35,848 nt of DNA. Origin: Caulobacter sp. (GTDB lineage: Bacteria > Pseudomonadota > Alphaproteobacteria > Caulobacterales > Caulobacteraceae). The translations under genes were made by a program, and so were the position numbers. The stretch is taken from NCBI GenBank assembly GCA_028291265.1, contig JAQGIK010000010.1, positions 1 through 35,848 of the forward strand, read 5' to 3'. The stretch's first letter is position 1. Every line of letters starts with the position of its first letter. The notes beneath the pieces are model-generated. The model did not search any database. It was not told the DNA's origin and saw nothing but the letters and a program-made list of their open reading frames with translations. Shown in pieces: positions 1-7,991 of the stretch.

Positions 1-49
1 CCCCTCCGTCAGCGGCTGCGCCGCTGCCACCTCCCCCGAGAGGGGGAGG
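1..49 (-). repeat. Gene-end hairpin repeat, copy A
   Basis: A GC-rich element lies just past the ggt stop codon. Read leftward it begins with an 8-bp stem (CCTCCCCC / GGGGGAGG, loop TCTC, positions 30-49) and continues into a second GC-rich palindromic part and a GGAGGGG tail. Very similar sequence follows the stops of aceB (9578-9630) and of the DUF1801 gene (9681-9737), each time in the orientation of the gene. It may act as an mRNA 3' stabiliser or weak terminator; there is no T-run. The element may extend beyond the window edge. Confidence 0.7.
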
Positions 50-53
50 ATCA

Positions 54-1757
54 CTAGAACCCTCTGGCCACGCCCTCACGGCGGGGATCGGCCCCGCCCT
101 CGAGACGGCCGCCGTCACGAACGATGATCCCCTGAATGCCGCTGTCCTCGCCGCCGAGGGCCTGGATCTTGAGGCCCCTCTCGGCCATGGCGGCCACGAC
201 CCCGGGGGCGAAGAGTTCGGCCTCGCCGCTGACGCTGCCGCCCTTGGCGATGATGTTGGGCAGCTCGATCGCCTGCTGCATGGTCAGGTTCCAGTCGAGG
301 ACCGCGACCAGGGTCTTGAGGTTGTAGGACAGGATGGAACTGCCGCCGGGGCTGCCCAGGGCGGCGACGAAGCGGCCGTCCTTGTCGAGGATGATGACCG
401 GCGCCATCGACGACCGCGGCCGCTTGCCCGGGGCCACGGCGTTGGCGGCGGGAACGCCGTCCGGATCGTTCGGCGCGAAGTTGAAGTCGGTCAGCTGGTT
501 GTTGAGGAAGAAGCCGCCGACCATCCGGCCCGAGCCGTAGATGCTCTCGACGGTCGTGGTCATCGAGACGACATCGCCCTTGGCGTCGACAATGACGATG
601 TGGCTGGTGCCGCCGGGCTCGAGGGTCTTGTCGGGACCACGGGGTTTGGCGCCCGGCGGGCTCCCCGCTTCCGGCGGCGGACCGAAGCGGTCCCCGATCA
701 GTTTGGCCCGCTCAGCGGCATAGCCGTCATCGAGCAGGCCCTTGACCGGCACGGACACGAAGTCCGGGTCGCCGACGTAGCGGTCGCGGTCGGCGTACAT
801 CAGCCGCTCGGCCTGGGCGATCTGCAGCCAGGCCACCGGGTCGGTCGGGCCCCGACTGGCGATGTCGGTATGCTCCAGGATCTTCAGCGCCTGCAGCAGA
901 ACCACGCCGCTGGAGGCCGGTTGGGCGGTGCAGATCTGGTAGACCCGGTAGGTCGAGCACAGCGCCTTCTTCTTCAGCGGCCTGTAACCGGCCAGGTCCT
1001 TGGCGCTCAGGGCGCCCGGCATCGGTTCCGCCGCGACCCGGGCGACGATCGCCTCGCCCAGCGGACCCTTCAACAGGCCGTCAGCCCCCTCGGCGGCGAT
1101 GGTCCGCAGGCTCGCCGCGTAGGCGGGGTTCTTCAAGGTGTCGCCGGTGACGTAGCGCTTGCCGTCCGGCCTGGTGAAGTAGGCGGTGGCGTCCGGCGTC
1201 TTCGACTGCGGGTAGATGGAGGTGATGAAGCCGCCCATGCGCGGGCTGATCCTGAAGCCGTCGGTGGCCAGCCGCTCGGCGTCGCCGAACAGGCTGTTCC
1301 AGGGCAGGGTCCCGTGTTCCTTCTGGGCCAGGTGCAGCATGGCGATGGCCCCGGGCGCGCCGGTGGAGCGCCCGCTGAGCACCGCCTGGATGAAGTTCAT
1401 CGGCCTGCCGTCGGGGCTGAGAAACATCTTCGGATCCGCCCCGGCCGGCGCCGTCTCGCGCCCGTCGTAGGTGGTCACCGCCCGCGTCTCGGCATCGTAG
1501 TGGATCATGAAGGCGCCGCCGCCGAGGCCGCTCGACTGCGGCTCGACCAGGCCCAGCACCGCCTGCACGGCCACCGCCGCATCGACCGCGCTGCCGCCGC
1601 GCCGCAGCACGCCCAGCCCCGCCTCGACCGCCAACGGATTGGCGGCGGCGACCATCACCGGACCGTTGGCGGCGACCGGCTCGGGCTTGGCCGCAAAGGT
1701 CGAACAGCCCGACATCATCAGGGACAGGGCCGTTACGGCGGCGATCAAGGGACGCAT
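54..1757 (-). CDS. ggt: Gamma-glutamyltransferase (lipoprotein-type signal)
   Basis: Gamma-glutamyltransferase/glutathione hydrolase of the Ntn-hydrolase family, which cleaves gamma-glutamyl bonds of glutathione and related peptides in the periplasm. The protein has 567 residues, a normal GGT length. Residues 1-17 are a hydrophobic signal ending in MMSGC, so Cys18 could be lipidated. The stretch GGTSHIVIVDAKGDVVSM places the autoprocessing and catalytic Thr near residue 384. The later PGKRPRSSMAPVI and GSPGGSSI stretches match the family's small-subunit motifs (substrate binding and oxyanion loop). The precursor should self-cleave before Thr384 into large and small subunits. The gene diverges from the S58 peptidase at 1853 with 95 bp between them, so both promoters share a short region. 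A lipoprotein anchor is less usual for GGT, and Met at -3 makes the lipobox imperfect. Confidence 0.95.
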   Translation of the reverse strand: MRPLIAAVTALSLMMSGCSTFAAKPEPVAANGPVMVAAANPLAVEAGLGVLRRGGSAVDAAVAVQAVLGLVEPQSSGLGGGAFMIHYDAETRAVTTYDGRETAPAGADPKMFLSPDGRPMNFIQAVLSGRSTGAPGAIAMLHLAQKEHGTLPWNSLFGDAERLATDGFRISPRMGGFITSIYPQSKTPDATAYFTRPDGKRYVTGDTLKNPAYAASLRTIAAEGADGLLKGPLGEAIVARVAAEPMPGALSAKDLAGYRPLKKKALCSTYRVYQICTAQPASSGVVLLQALKILEHTDIASRGPTDPVAWLQIAQAERLMYADRDRYVGDPDFVSVPVKGLLDDGYAAERAKLIGDRFGPPPEAGSPPGAKPRGPDKTLEPGGTSHIVIVDAKGDVVSMTTTVESIYGSGRMVGGFFLNNQLTDFNFAPNDPDGVPAANAVAPGKRPRSSMAPVIILDKDGRFVAALGSPGGSSILSYNLKTLVAVLDWNLTMQQAIELPNIIAKGGSVSGEAELFAPGVVAAMAERGLKIQALGGEDSGIQGIIVRDGGRLEGGADPRREGVARGF

Positions 1758-1852
1758 GACTTCTCCAGCAGCGGGACGCTCACCATAACGGCGCCGCCAT
1801 GGACAACAACGGTCCGGCAGGCGATTAAACCCCTCCAGCCCCCGGAGTTCCG

Positions 1853-2875
1853 ATGACCGCTCGCCCCGGACCGCGCAACAGCCTGACCGACGTGCCTGGC
1901 CTCAAGGTCGGCCAGGCCCATGACGAGCGGGTCCGCACCGGCGTCACCGTCGTCCTGCCTGACGACCGGGTCGTCTGCGCCGTCGACGTGCGCGGCGGCG
2001 GGCCCGGCACGCGCGAGACCGACGCCCTGGCCCCGGAGAACCTGATCGGGGCCATGGTCGACGCCGTCGTCCTGTCCGGCGGCTCGATGTACGGCCTCGC
2101 CGCCGCCGACGGGGTCGCCGCCTGGCTCGGCGCCAATGGCCGCGGCTATTCGGTCTCTCAGAACCCCGACGTGCCCCGCGCCCCCATCGTCCCGGCCGCC
2201 ATCCTGTTCGACATGGCCAACGGCGGCGACAAGGCCTGGGGCCTGGAGCCGCCCTACCGCCGGCTCGGCATCGAGGCGGCGCAGGCCGCCGGCCTCGACA
2301 TCGCGCTCGGCACCGCCGGCTGCGGCTACGGCGCCAAGGCCGGCGGCTGGAAGGGCGGCACGGGCAGCGCCAGCATCGTCACCGACGACGGCCTGGTCGT
2401 CGCCGCCATCGCCGGCGTCAATTCCTACGGCTCGGTCACCGCCGGCGACGACCATAGTTTCTGGGCCGCCCCCTTCGAACTGGACGGCGAGTTCGGCGGC
2501 TTGGGCCCCGCCGGCCTGACCAGCGCGCCCGACCACTGGAACATGGCCAAGGCCAACCCGGGCCTGCGCCAGAACACGACCATCGCTGTCATCGCCACCA
2601 ACGCCACCCTGTCGCCGGGCGAAGCCAAACGCGTCGCCATCATGGCCCAGGACGGCCTCGCCCGCGCCGTCCGCCCGGCCCACGCCCCCTTCGACGGCGA
2701 CATCGTCTTCGCCCTCTCGACCGCCCAGCGCCCCCTCGATGAGCCCTCCTCCATGGCCGTCGCCCGCATCGGCGCCCTGGCCGCCGACGTGCTGGCCCGG
2801 GCCATCGCACGCGGCGTTTACGAGGCGACCAGCTGGCCCGGCAGCGACATTCCCGCCTGGAAAAACGGCCGCTGA
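1853..2875 (+). CDS. P1 family (S58/DmpA-type) aminopeptidase
   Basis: Member of peptidase family S58 (DmpA/BapA type), Ntn-fold enzymes that release N-terminal amino acids, including D- or beta-amino acids in some members. It has 340 residues and no signal peptide, so it is probably cytoplasmic. The N-terminal NSLTDVPGLKVGQAHD, the GGGPGTRETD stretch and LSGGSMYGLAAADGV are family hallmarks. The self-cleavage site is most likely Asn241|Thr242 in QNTTIAVIATNA, giving a Thr nucleophile instead of the Ser of DmpA. The start is set by the family N-terminus. It is transcribed alone, diverging from ggt; both products act on peptides. Substrate specificity cannot be read from sequence. Confidence 0.93.
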   Translation: MTARPGPRNSLTDVPGLKVGQAHDERVRTGVTVVLPDDRVVCAVDVRGGGPGTRETDALAPENLIGAMVDAVVLSGGSMYGLAAADGVAAWLGANGRGYSVSQNPDVPRAPIVPAAILFDMANGGDKAWGLEPPYRRLGIEAAQAAGLDIALGTAGCGYGAKAGGWKGGTGSASIVTDDGLVVAAIAGVNSYGSVTAGDDHSFWAAPFELDGEFGGLGPAGLTSAPDHWNMAKANPGLRQNTTIAVIATNATLSPGEAKRVAIMAQDGLARAVRPAHAPFDGDIVFALSTAQRPLDEPSSMAVARIGALAADVLARAIARGVYEATSWPGSDIPAWKNGR

Positions 2876-2965
2876 AAAAAGCGCTCCGACCCGCTTGCCT
2901 TTCGTTTCTCCCGCGACTAGGTTCCGCGCCCTCGCCGGACCCCTACGGGGCCCCCTGCGAAGTGC

Positions 2966-3042
2966 GCGCCCGTAGCTCAGCTGGATAGAGCATCAGACTA
3001 CGAATCTGAGGGTCGGACGTTCGAATCGTTCCGGGCGCGCCA
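2966..3042 (+). tRNA. tRNA-Arg (anticodon ACG)
   Basis: A complete cloverleaf with encoded CCA. The acceptor stem GCGCCCG pairs with CGGGCGC, followed by discriminator G and CCA. The D-arm contains AGCTCAGCTGGATAGAGC. The anticodon stem TCAGA/TCTGA encloses the loop CTACGAA with ACG at 3000-3002, read as ICG for CGU/CGC/CGA arginine codons. The T-arm contains the GTTCGAATC loop. It is followed at once by an atypical low-GC gene, a common arrangement for tRNA-targeted insertions. Confidence 0.97.
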
Positions 3043-3190
3043 TTTTCTTCCCGACAGCCTGAAGCTCGTCGCCGCACCGACACAGAACAACAGCCGCGCC
3101 CTGGTGACGGTGGCGCGCCGAACCTGGATACCTATTGGGCGGTCAGAGGGCTGTGTTGTGGAAGAGCTTCGGCGGCCCTACACCCCATGG

Positions 3191-4327
3191 ATGTCAACAA
3201 TCTTTGCTGGCGATGTTGCGCCTACCTTCTTGCTCGATGGCAGTCACGCCGCCCGTGGCGTGATTGAGCGGAGTAGGGTCGGCCGCGCACTTTCCCAGCA
3301 GCTGATTTTGCATGACCGTGTCGTCATTCCTTTGGAGGACTTCACGGTCATTGGCTCCATGGCCGAGTTGCTTGGCGCTCCGGCTCTGTCAAAATTACTG
3401 GAGCAAGGACGAGTGCGCTTTGTTCGTACCGTGGGTACTCTGGTTTTCGGGCAAGGGACGGCAAATGATGGAGGCTTGGTTGTCATACAAGGCCAAGAGA
3501 ACCGTACTGCTGCTCACGCCAAGATAGAGATGGCAATCGAGCATGGGATCAGACCGCTAAATCTGGATCGGCCATCCCAGCAACGTCTCGCGCACGCTGT
3601 AACGGAGGCAACAGAGGAAATTGAAACCGCAGAACTAGTGCGCCCCGTTTTTGAGAAGACGATGGGACAGTTCCGGCAAAGCGCCATGTGGCGAGCTGAA
3701 TATCAGCATTCTAAATCGGACCTTCTGGTCCTACCTGGCCTGCAGCCCATGCAGATGAAGGTGTACAACGCAGGGACCCCTCCCTCCCGCTCCCCGGTTG
3801 ACACGGTGTTGGCGCTGGCCCGCGGGAACCTTGAGCTTCATCTTGCTGGGAGGGTTGGTGCCGACGCGATGAGCACCAGTTGTCCAATCGCCGACGGCGC
3901 GACACTAGCGATCAAAGCCAATCAGCTCCAAGTCCAGGGCTTGGAACATCTGGTGACAACTGTTCAGGTTCCCGACCTTACCAACCTCATCGATGCCAAT
4001 GAGGACAACGCTGGGCGTTTCGTGGACCTGATAGCCAGCAGGCAGGCTGCTGACTTCCGGGAATGGTTTCATCAACAGGATGTTGTTCGGCCCGAGGAGT
4101 ACGCCGTTCGCTATTTGGACATTGTCCACGCGGTGGGGCCGCTAGAAAGCCTTCCCAGCCAAATCGGAAGGTTCGCGGTTTTCAAGATTCTGGGAGCAAT
4201 TCCGATTATTGGCCCAGTGTTCGATGTGTTCGATACCTTTGTACTTCCCCGACTTCTAGAAGGTCGATCGCCAAAATTTTTTGTCGCCAACTTACGAAAC
4301 TTCGCTGGTGCGGTGAGAGCCAACTAA
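3191..4327 (+). CDS. Orphan hypothetical protein, atypical base composition
   Basis: I do not recognise this protein. The open frame begins at a GTG at 3104, but ATG 3191 (378 residues) is the better start because the preceding 29 codons look non-coding. No strong ribosome site is visible for either. The N-terminal half is alpha/beta-like (QLILHDRVVIPLEDF, then LLEQGRVRFVR). Near residues 325-355 lies a Gly/Pro-containing hydrophobic segment, LGAIPIIGPVFDVFDTFVLP, that could sit on or in a membrane. There is no signal peptide. Sampled 60-base stretches inside it have 50-60% G+C, against about 80% in a stretch of the S58 peptidase gene. It uses many TTG, AAA, TTT and GAT codons unlike its neighbours. 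Its position right after tRNA-Arg suggests horizontal acquisition. No integrase or duplicated tRNA end is seen. Confidence 0.75.
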   Translation: MSTIFAGDVAPTFLLDGSHAARGVIERSRVGRALSQQLILHDRVVIPLEDFTVIGSMAELLGAPALSKLLEQGRVRFVRTVGTLVFGQGTANDGGLVVIQGQENRTAAHAKIEMAIEHGIRPLNLDRPSQQRLAHAVTEATEEIETAELVRPVFEKTMGQFRQSAMWRAEYQHSKSDLLVLPGLQPMQMKVYNAGTPPSRSPVDTVLALARGNLELHLAGRVGADAMSTSCPIADGATLAIKANQLQVQGLEHLVTTVQVPDLTNLIDANEDNAGRFVDLIASRQAADFREWFHQQDVVRPEEYAVRYLDIVHAVGPLESLPSQIGRFAVFKILGAIPIIGPVFDVFDTFVLPRLLEGRSPKFFVANLRNFAGAVRAN

Positions 4328-4408
4328 CTGTGCGACTTTTCCGCCAACACCCGACCGCCGCATCGGACTTCACCAAGCCCCCAGAGGACCGACACAGCGG
4401 CCAGTGCT

Positions 4409-5827
4409 CTACGCCAAAAACGGAAACGACGAGACGCTCTTCACCGTCTCCTCAACGAGCGGCGTCCTGTTGATCGGCGCGGCCGCTCGTTGCGGGCACT
4501 GGCGGCGTTCGCAGATGCGGCAGGCGGGGCCGACCTCCACCACCGCCGGGGCGGCCATGTCGAGGCCCTTGGCGTACGTCAGCTTGGCGGCGTGCTTGAG
4601 CTCGCAGCCGAGGCCGATGGCCAGTTCGTCCTCCAGGCCGCCGAGCAGGCCCGCTACCCGGCGCACCGTGCGCGACAGGGTGAAGTAGCGTTCGCCGTCG
4701 GGGGTCTCGATGACCTGGGTGACGATGCGGCCGGGAGTCTTGAAGCTGTCGTGGACGTTCCAGCGCGGGCAGGTGCCGCCGAACCTTGAGAAGGGGAAGG
4801 GGCCGCTGGCGTAGCGTTTGGAGATGTTGCCGGCGGCGTCGACCCTGAGCATGAAGAAGGGGATGCCGCGGGCCCCGCTGCGGGCCAGGGTGGTCATCCG
4901 CTGGGCGGCCTGTTCGAACGAAACGCCAAAGCGGGAGCGGACCCGCTCGATGTCGTAGCCGGTCTCCTCGAGCGCGGCGAGGAACTTGCCGTAGGGCATC
5001 ATCATCGCCCCGGCCACGTAGTTGCCGAGGAAGACCTTGAGCTGCTGGCGGGTGGCGCGGTCGGGCGGGGTGAAGCGGTCGGCGATCTGCGCGATGGCCT
5101 CGCCGTGGGTCAGCAGGCCGAGCTGATAGGCCATGGCGAAAGTGCGGCTGGCGGGGGCCAGCGTCTCGGCGATCAGCAGCTGTTTGCGGTGCTGGTCGTA
5201 GCGGCGCAGCGTGCCGCTCATCACCTCGACCGGCATGACCCGCACCGTCACCCCGCAATGATGCAGCAGCCCCTCGCGCAGCGACGGGGCGAGGTCGCGC
5301 TGGTCGGCCTTGATCTTTTGCAGCAGATCCTCGGCCAGGGTCTCCAGCTCGGCGAAGTGGTTGCGCTGCACGCCGACCAGGTCGCGGACCCAGTCCGTCG
5401 GGGTGGTGTGCGGGGCCGGCGGGCCGTCGTCGCGGCCCTCGAAGGCGGCGAGGTCGATGAGGTTTCCGCGGTCGAGGTAGGCGCGGTAGAGGCGGACGAA
5501 GGCCTCGGCCAGAGTGGGGGAAAGCTCGGCCACCTCGGCCGTCTCGTGGCGGTTGATGGGCAGGTCGGCGAACAGGCGGTCGGCCAGCACCTCGTCGAGG
5601 CCCGCGCCGCCGCCCGGCTCGTCGGCCGACAGGCTGCGCAGGTCGAGGTCGTAGGCGTCGGCCAGGCGCAGCAGGACCTGGGCGGTGACCGGCCGCTGGT
5701 TGCGCTCCAGCAGGTTGAGGTAGCTCGGCGACACCTTCAGCTGTTCGGCCATGGCCGCCTGGGTGGCGCCGAGGTCGCGGCGCAAACGCTTGAGACGGCC
5801 GCCGAGGAAGAGCTTCTTGTCTGACAT
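4409..5827 (-). CDS. XRE-family ScfR/RamB-type regulator (HTH + IrrE-like + DUF2083)
   Basis: Transcriptional regulator of the short-chain fatty acyl-CoA regulator class (ScfR; RamB in actinobacteria), which control acetate, propionate and glyoxylate metabolism. It has 472 residues. An N-terminal XRE helix-turn-helix covers about residues 9-65 (ATQAAMAEQLKVSPSYLNLL). An ImmA/IrrE-like central domain follows, in which the metallopeptidase HExxH is replaced by AYQLGLLTHGE, so it is probably a ligand-sensing rather than proteolytic domain. The C-terminal DUF2083 region ends in a Cys cluster, CRICERRQCPQRAAAPI. It diverges from aceA with 135 bp between the start codons. That spacer holds a long inverted repeat, which makes it the likely regulator of the glyoxylate genes and of itself. 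The effector is unknown; acyl-CoA is the family expectation. Confidence 0.9.
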   Translation of the reverse strand: MSDKKLFLGGRLKRLRRDLGATQAAMAEQLKVSPSYLNLLERNQRPVTAQVLLRLADAYDLDLRSLSADEPGGGAGLDEVLADRLFADLPINRHETAEVAELSPTLAEAFVRLYRAYLDRGNLIDLAAFEGRDDGPPAPHTTPTDWVRDLVGVQRNHFAELETLAEDLLQKIKADQRDLAPSLREGLLHHCGVTVRVMPVEVMSGTLRRYDQHRKQLLIAETLAPASRTFAMAYQLGLLTHGEAIAQIADRFTPPDRATRQQLKVFLGNYVAGAMMMPYGKFLAALEETGYDIERVRSRFGVSFEQAAQRMTTLARSGARGIPFFMLRVDAAGNISKRYASGPFPFSRFGGTCPRWNVHDSFKTPGRIVTQVIETPDGERYFTLSRTVRRVAGLLGGLEDELAIGLGCELKHAAKLTYAKGLDMAAPAVVEVGPACRICERRQCPQRAAAPINRTPLVEETVKSVSSFPFLA

Positions 5828-5839
5828 CGCGCAGTCACG

Positions 5840-5881
5840 TTGTCATAAATTTACAGACTTCACAAAGTCAATTTACGACAA
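5840..5881. promoter_or_regulatory. 42-bp inverted repeat in the regulator-aceA promoter
   Basis: An AT-rich imperfect palindrome in GC-rich surroundings. The outer 15 positions of each half match at 13 places: TTGTCATAAATTTAC on the left and GTCAATTTACGACAA on the right. A second, slightly offset inverted repeat (GACTT-CACA-AAGTC, 5856-5869) lies in the middle. It starts 12 bp from the start codon of the divergent regulator and ends 81 bp before the aceA ATG. It is the obvious candidate operator for the ScfR-type regulator. Binding is inferred. Confidence 0.7.
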
Positions 5882-5962
5882 ATCGTCCTCATTCGATGGG
5901 ACGGATTTGGCGTGCCGGAGTTAGGTCGCTGCAACACGCCACTTCCAGTTCCGGACCCGACC

Positions 5963-7579
5963 ATGACCCGCAAGACCTACGCCGAACACCGCGACGCCCT
6001 GCTCCGCCGCTACCCCACGGGCCAGACCTCCGGCGGCGTCGGCATCGACGACATCATCCAGCTGAAGATGCAGAACACCTTCTCGACCCACCTGGACATC
6101 GCCCAGGCCATGGCCGGGGTGATGCGGGCCGACATGGCCGAGTACGACCTCGACAGTTCCAAGTTCACCCAGTCGCTCGGCTGCTGGTCGGGCTTCCACG
6201 CCCAGCAGATGATCAAGTCGGTCAAGCGCCTGCGCGGCACCACCAAAGGCGCCTATGTCTATCTGTCGGGCTGGATGGTCGCCGGCCTGCGCAACCGCTG
6301 GGGCCATCTGCCCGACCAGTCGATGCATGAGAAGACCGCCGTCGTCGACCTGATCGAGGAGATCTACGTCTCCCTGCGCCAGGCCGACGAAGTGGCCATC
6401 AACGACCTCTTCAAGGTCCTGCGCGAAGCCCGCAAGGCCGGCGACGCGGCGGCCGAAAAGGCCGCCATCGGCGCCATCGACGGCTTCGAAACCCATGTCG
6501 TGCCGATCATCGCCGACATCGACGCCGGCTTCGGCAACGAGAACGCCACCTACCTGCTGGCCAAGGAGATGATCAAGGCCGGCGCCTGCTGCCTGCAGAT
6601 CGAGAACCAGGTCTCCGACGCCAAGCAGTGCGGCCACCAGGACGGCAAGGTCACCGTGCCGCGCGAGGACTTCATCGAGAAGCTGCGCGCCTGCCGCCTG
6701 GCCTTCGAGGACCTCGGCGTCGACGAGGGCCTCATCGTCGCCCGCACCGACAGCCTCGGCGCCGGCCTGACCCAGAAGGTGCCGGTCAGCCAGCATGCCG
6801 GGGACCTCGCCAGCGACTACATCAAGTGGCTGAAGACCGAGGTCATCACCCAGGACAACCCGATCCAGGAAGGCGAGATCGCCCTCTACCAGGGCGGCGA
6901 GTTCGTCAAACCGGTGCGCATGCCCAACGGCCTGTTCGCCTTCCAGGACGGCACCGGCCGGGCGCGGGTCATCGAGGACTGCATCGCCTCGCTCACCCAG
7001 GGCGGCGCCGACCTGCTGTGGATCGAGACCGACACCCCCAACGTCGACGAGATCGCCGCCATGGTGGCCGAGGTCCGGGCCGTCGTGCCGAACGCCAAGC
7101 TGACCTACAACAATTCGCCGTCGTTCAACTGGACGCTCAACCTGCGCGGCCAGGTCCGCAAGGAATGGATCGCCAGCGGCAGGATCGCCGAGGACGCCTA
7201 TCCGGACGGCATCAAGCTGATGTCGGCCGATCTCGACACCAGCGAGCTCGGCCTCGAGACTGACCGCCGGCTGGCCGCCTTCCAGGCCGACATCTCGGCC
7301 CGGGCCGGGGTGTTCCACAACCTGATCACCCTGCCGACCTTCCACCTGACCGCCAAGTCGATGGACGAGCTGAGCCGTGGGTATTTCGGCGACGACCGCA
7401 TGAAGGCCTACGTCAACTCGGTGCAGCGCGAGGAGATCCGCCGCGGCGTCTCGGCCGTGAAGCATCAGCACGAGGTCGGCTCCGACCTCGGCGACACCTT
7501 CAAGGAAATGGTCGCCGGCGAGCGGGCCCTCAAAGCCGGCGGTCACGCCAACACCATGAACCAGTTCGCCGCCGCCTAG
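5963..7579 (+). CDS. aceA: Isocitrate lyase
   Basis: Isocitrate lyase splits isocitrate into glyoxylate and succinate, the first step of the glyoxylate shunt needed for growth on acetate or fatty acids. The 538-residue protein belongs to the longer bacterial form (Pseudomonas aeruginosa type) rather than the about 434-residue E. coli form. The catalytic loop KQCGH is at residues 221-225, a variant of the KKCGH signature; Cys223 is the expected general acid. VPIIADIDAGFGNENAT carries metal-binding acidic residues. TYNNSPSFNW is the conserved substrate-binding stretch. A GTG frame opens at 5912, but ATG 5963 gives the family N-terminus (MTRKTYAEHRDALL). It is first in an apparent operon with the 75-residue gene and aceB. 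Confidence 0.97.
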   Translation: MTRKTYAEHRDALLRRYPTGQTSGGVGIDDIIQLKMQNTFSTHLDIAQAMAGVMRADMAEYDLDSSKFTQSLGCWSGFHAQQMIKSVKRLRGTTKGAYVYLSGWMVAGLRNRWGHLPDQSMHEKTAVVDLIEEIYVSLRQADEVAINDLFKVLREARKAGDAAAEKAAIGAIDGFETHVVPIIADIDAGFGNENATYLLAKEMIKAGACCLQIENQVSDAKQCGHQDGKVTVPREDFIEKLRACRLAFEDLGVDEGLIVARTDSLGAGLTQKVPVSQHAGDLASDYIKWLKTEVITQDNPIQEGEIALYQGGEFVKPVRMPNGLFAFQDGTGRARVIEDCIASLTQGGADLLWIETDTPNVDEIAAMVAEVRAVVPNAKLTYNNSPSFNWTLNLRGQVRKEWIASGRIAEDAYPDGIKLMSADLDTSELGLETDRRLAAFQADISARAGVFHNLITLPTFHLTAKSMDELSRGYFGDDRMKAYVNSVQREEIRRGVSAVKHQHEVGSDLGDTFKEMVAGERALKAGGHANTMNQFAAA

Positions 7580-7606
7580 GCCTTCGCAGACACAAGGAAC
7601 ACCGCC

Positions 7607-7834
7607 ATGTCCAAGCCTGCCTTCACCCCCGCCGCCATGCCCGACTCCTCGACCCGCGAACGGGCCGTCGACCGGGTGGCCGAAGCCTCCCACCGCCTCA
7701 ACGAGGCGGTGCGCCGGGCTCTCGAGGCCGGCTATTCGGTCGAGCTGGTGCGCGCCTCGCGCTGCCACGACGGCTCCGGCAACTGGGGCGACCAGATCGT
7801 CCCGACCGTCCGGGAAAAGGAAGCGGCGGCCTAA
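7607..7834 (+). CDS. Small unknown protein between aceA and aceB
   Basis: A 75-residue soluble protein of unknown function, 27 bp after aceA and with good codon usage for this genome. A predicted helix (about residues 19-43, RAVDRVAEASHRLNEAVRRA) is followed by a short conserved-looking tail, VELVRASRCHDGSGNWGDQI. No signal peptide, membrane segment or known motif is seen. A start at ATG 7607 is supported by AAGGA in the preceding spacer. Lying inside the glyoxylate operon, it may affect one of the two enzymes or their regulation, but this is inference from position only. Confidence 0.8.
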   Translation: MSKPAFTPAAMPDSSTRERAVDRVAEASHRLNEAVRRALEAGYSVELVRASRCHDGSGNWGDQIVPTVREKEAAA

Positions 7835-7861
7835 GGGCCGCCGCCTCCCACCACCCCGCTA

Positions 7862-7971
7862 CCGCTCATCCCGGCGAATGCCGGGACCCAGATTCAGCCA
7901 CGCTGCTCAAAGGCCATCCTGAACCACCGGTGCTCAGGCGGCTGGGTCCCGGCATTCGCCGGGATGAGCGG
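7862..7971. repeat. Perfect 30-bp inverted repeat element (MITE/REP-like)
   Basis: The arms at 7862-7891 and 7942-7971 are perfect reverse complements over 30 bp, enclosing a 50-bp loop. Each arm contains the smaller palindrome CCCGGCGAATGCCGGG. The right arm ends 20 bp before the aceB ATG. In mRNA it would form a very stable stem-loop between the 75-residue gene and aceB. It is probably a dispersed palindromic repeat; no second copy is in this window. Confidence 0.9.
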
Positions 7972-7991
7972 AAGATTTGAGTAGACCGCCC

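Noticed and set aside
3043..4408. Possible att site (copy of the tRNA-Arg 3' end) downstream of the orphan gene
   Set aside because: I looked for the GTTCGAATC...GGGCGCGCCA stretch after 4327 and found no copy, and there is no integrase.
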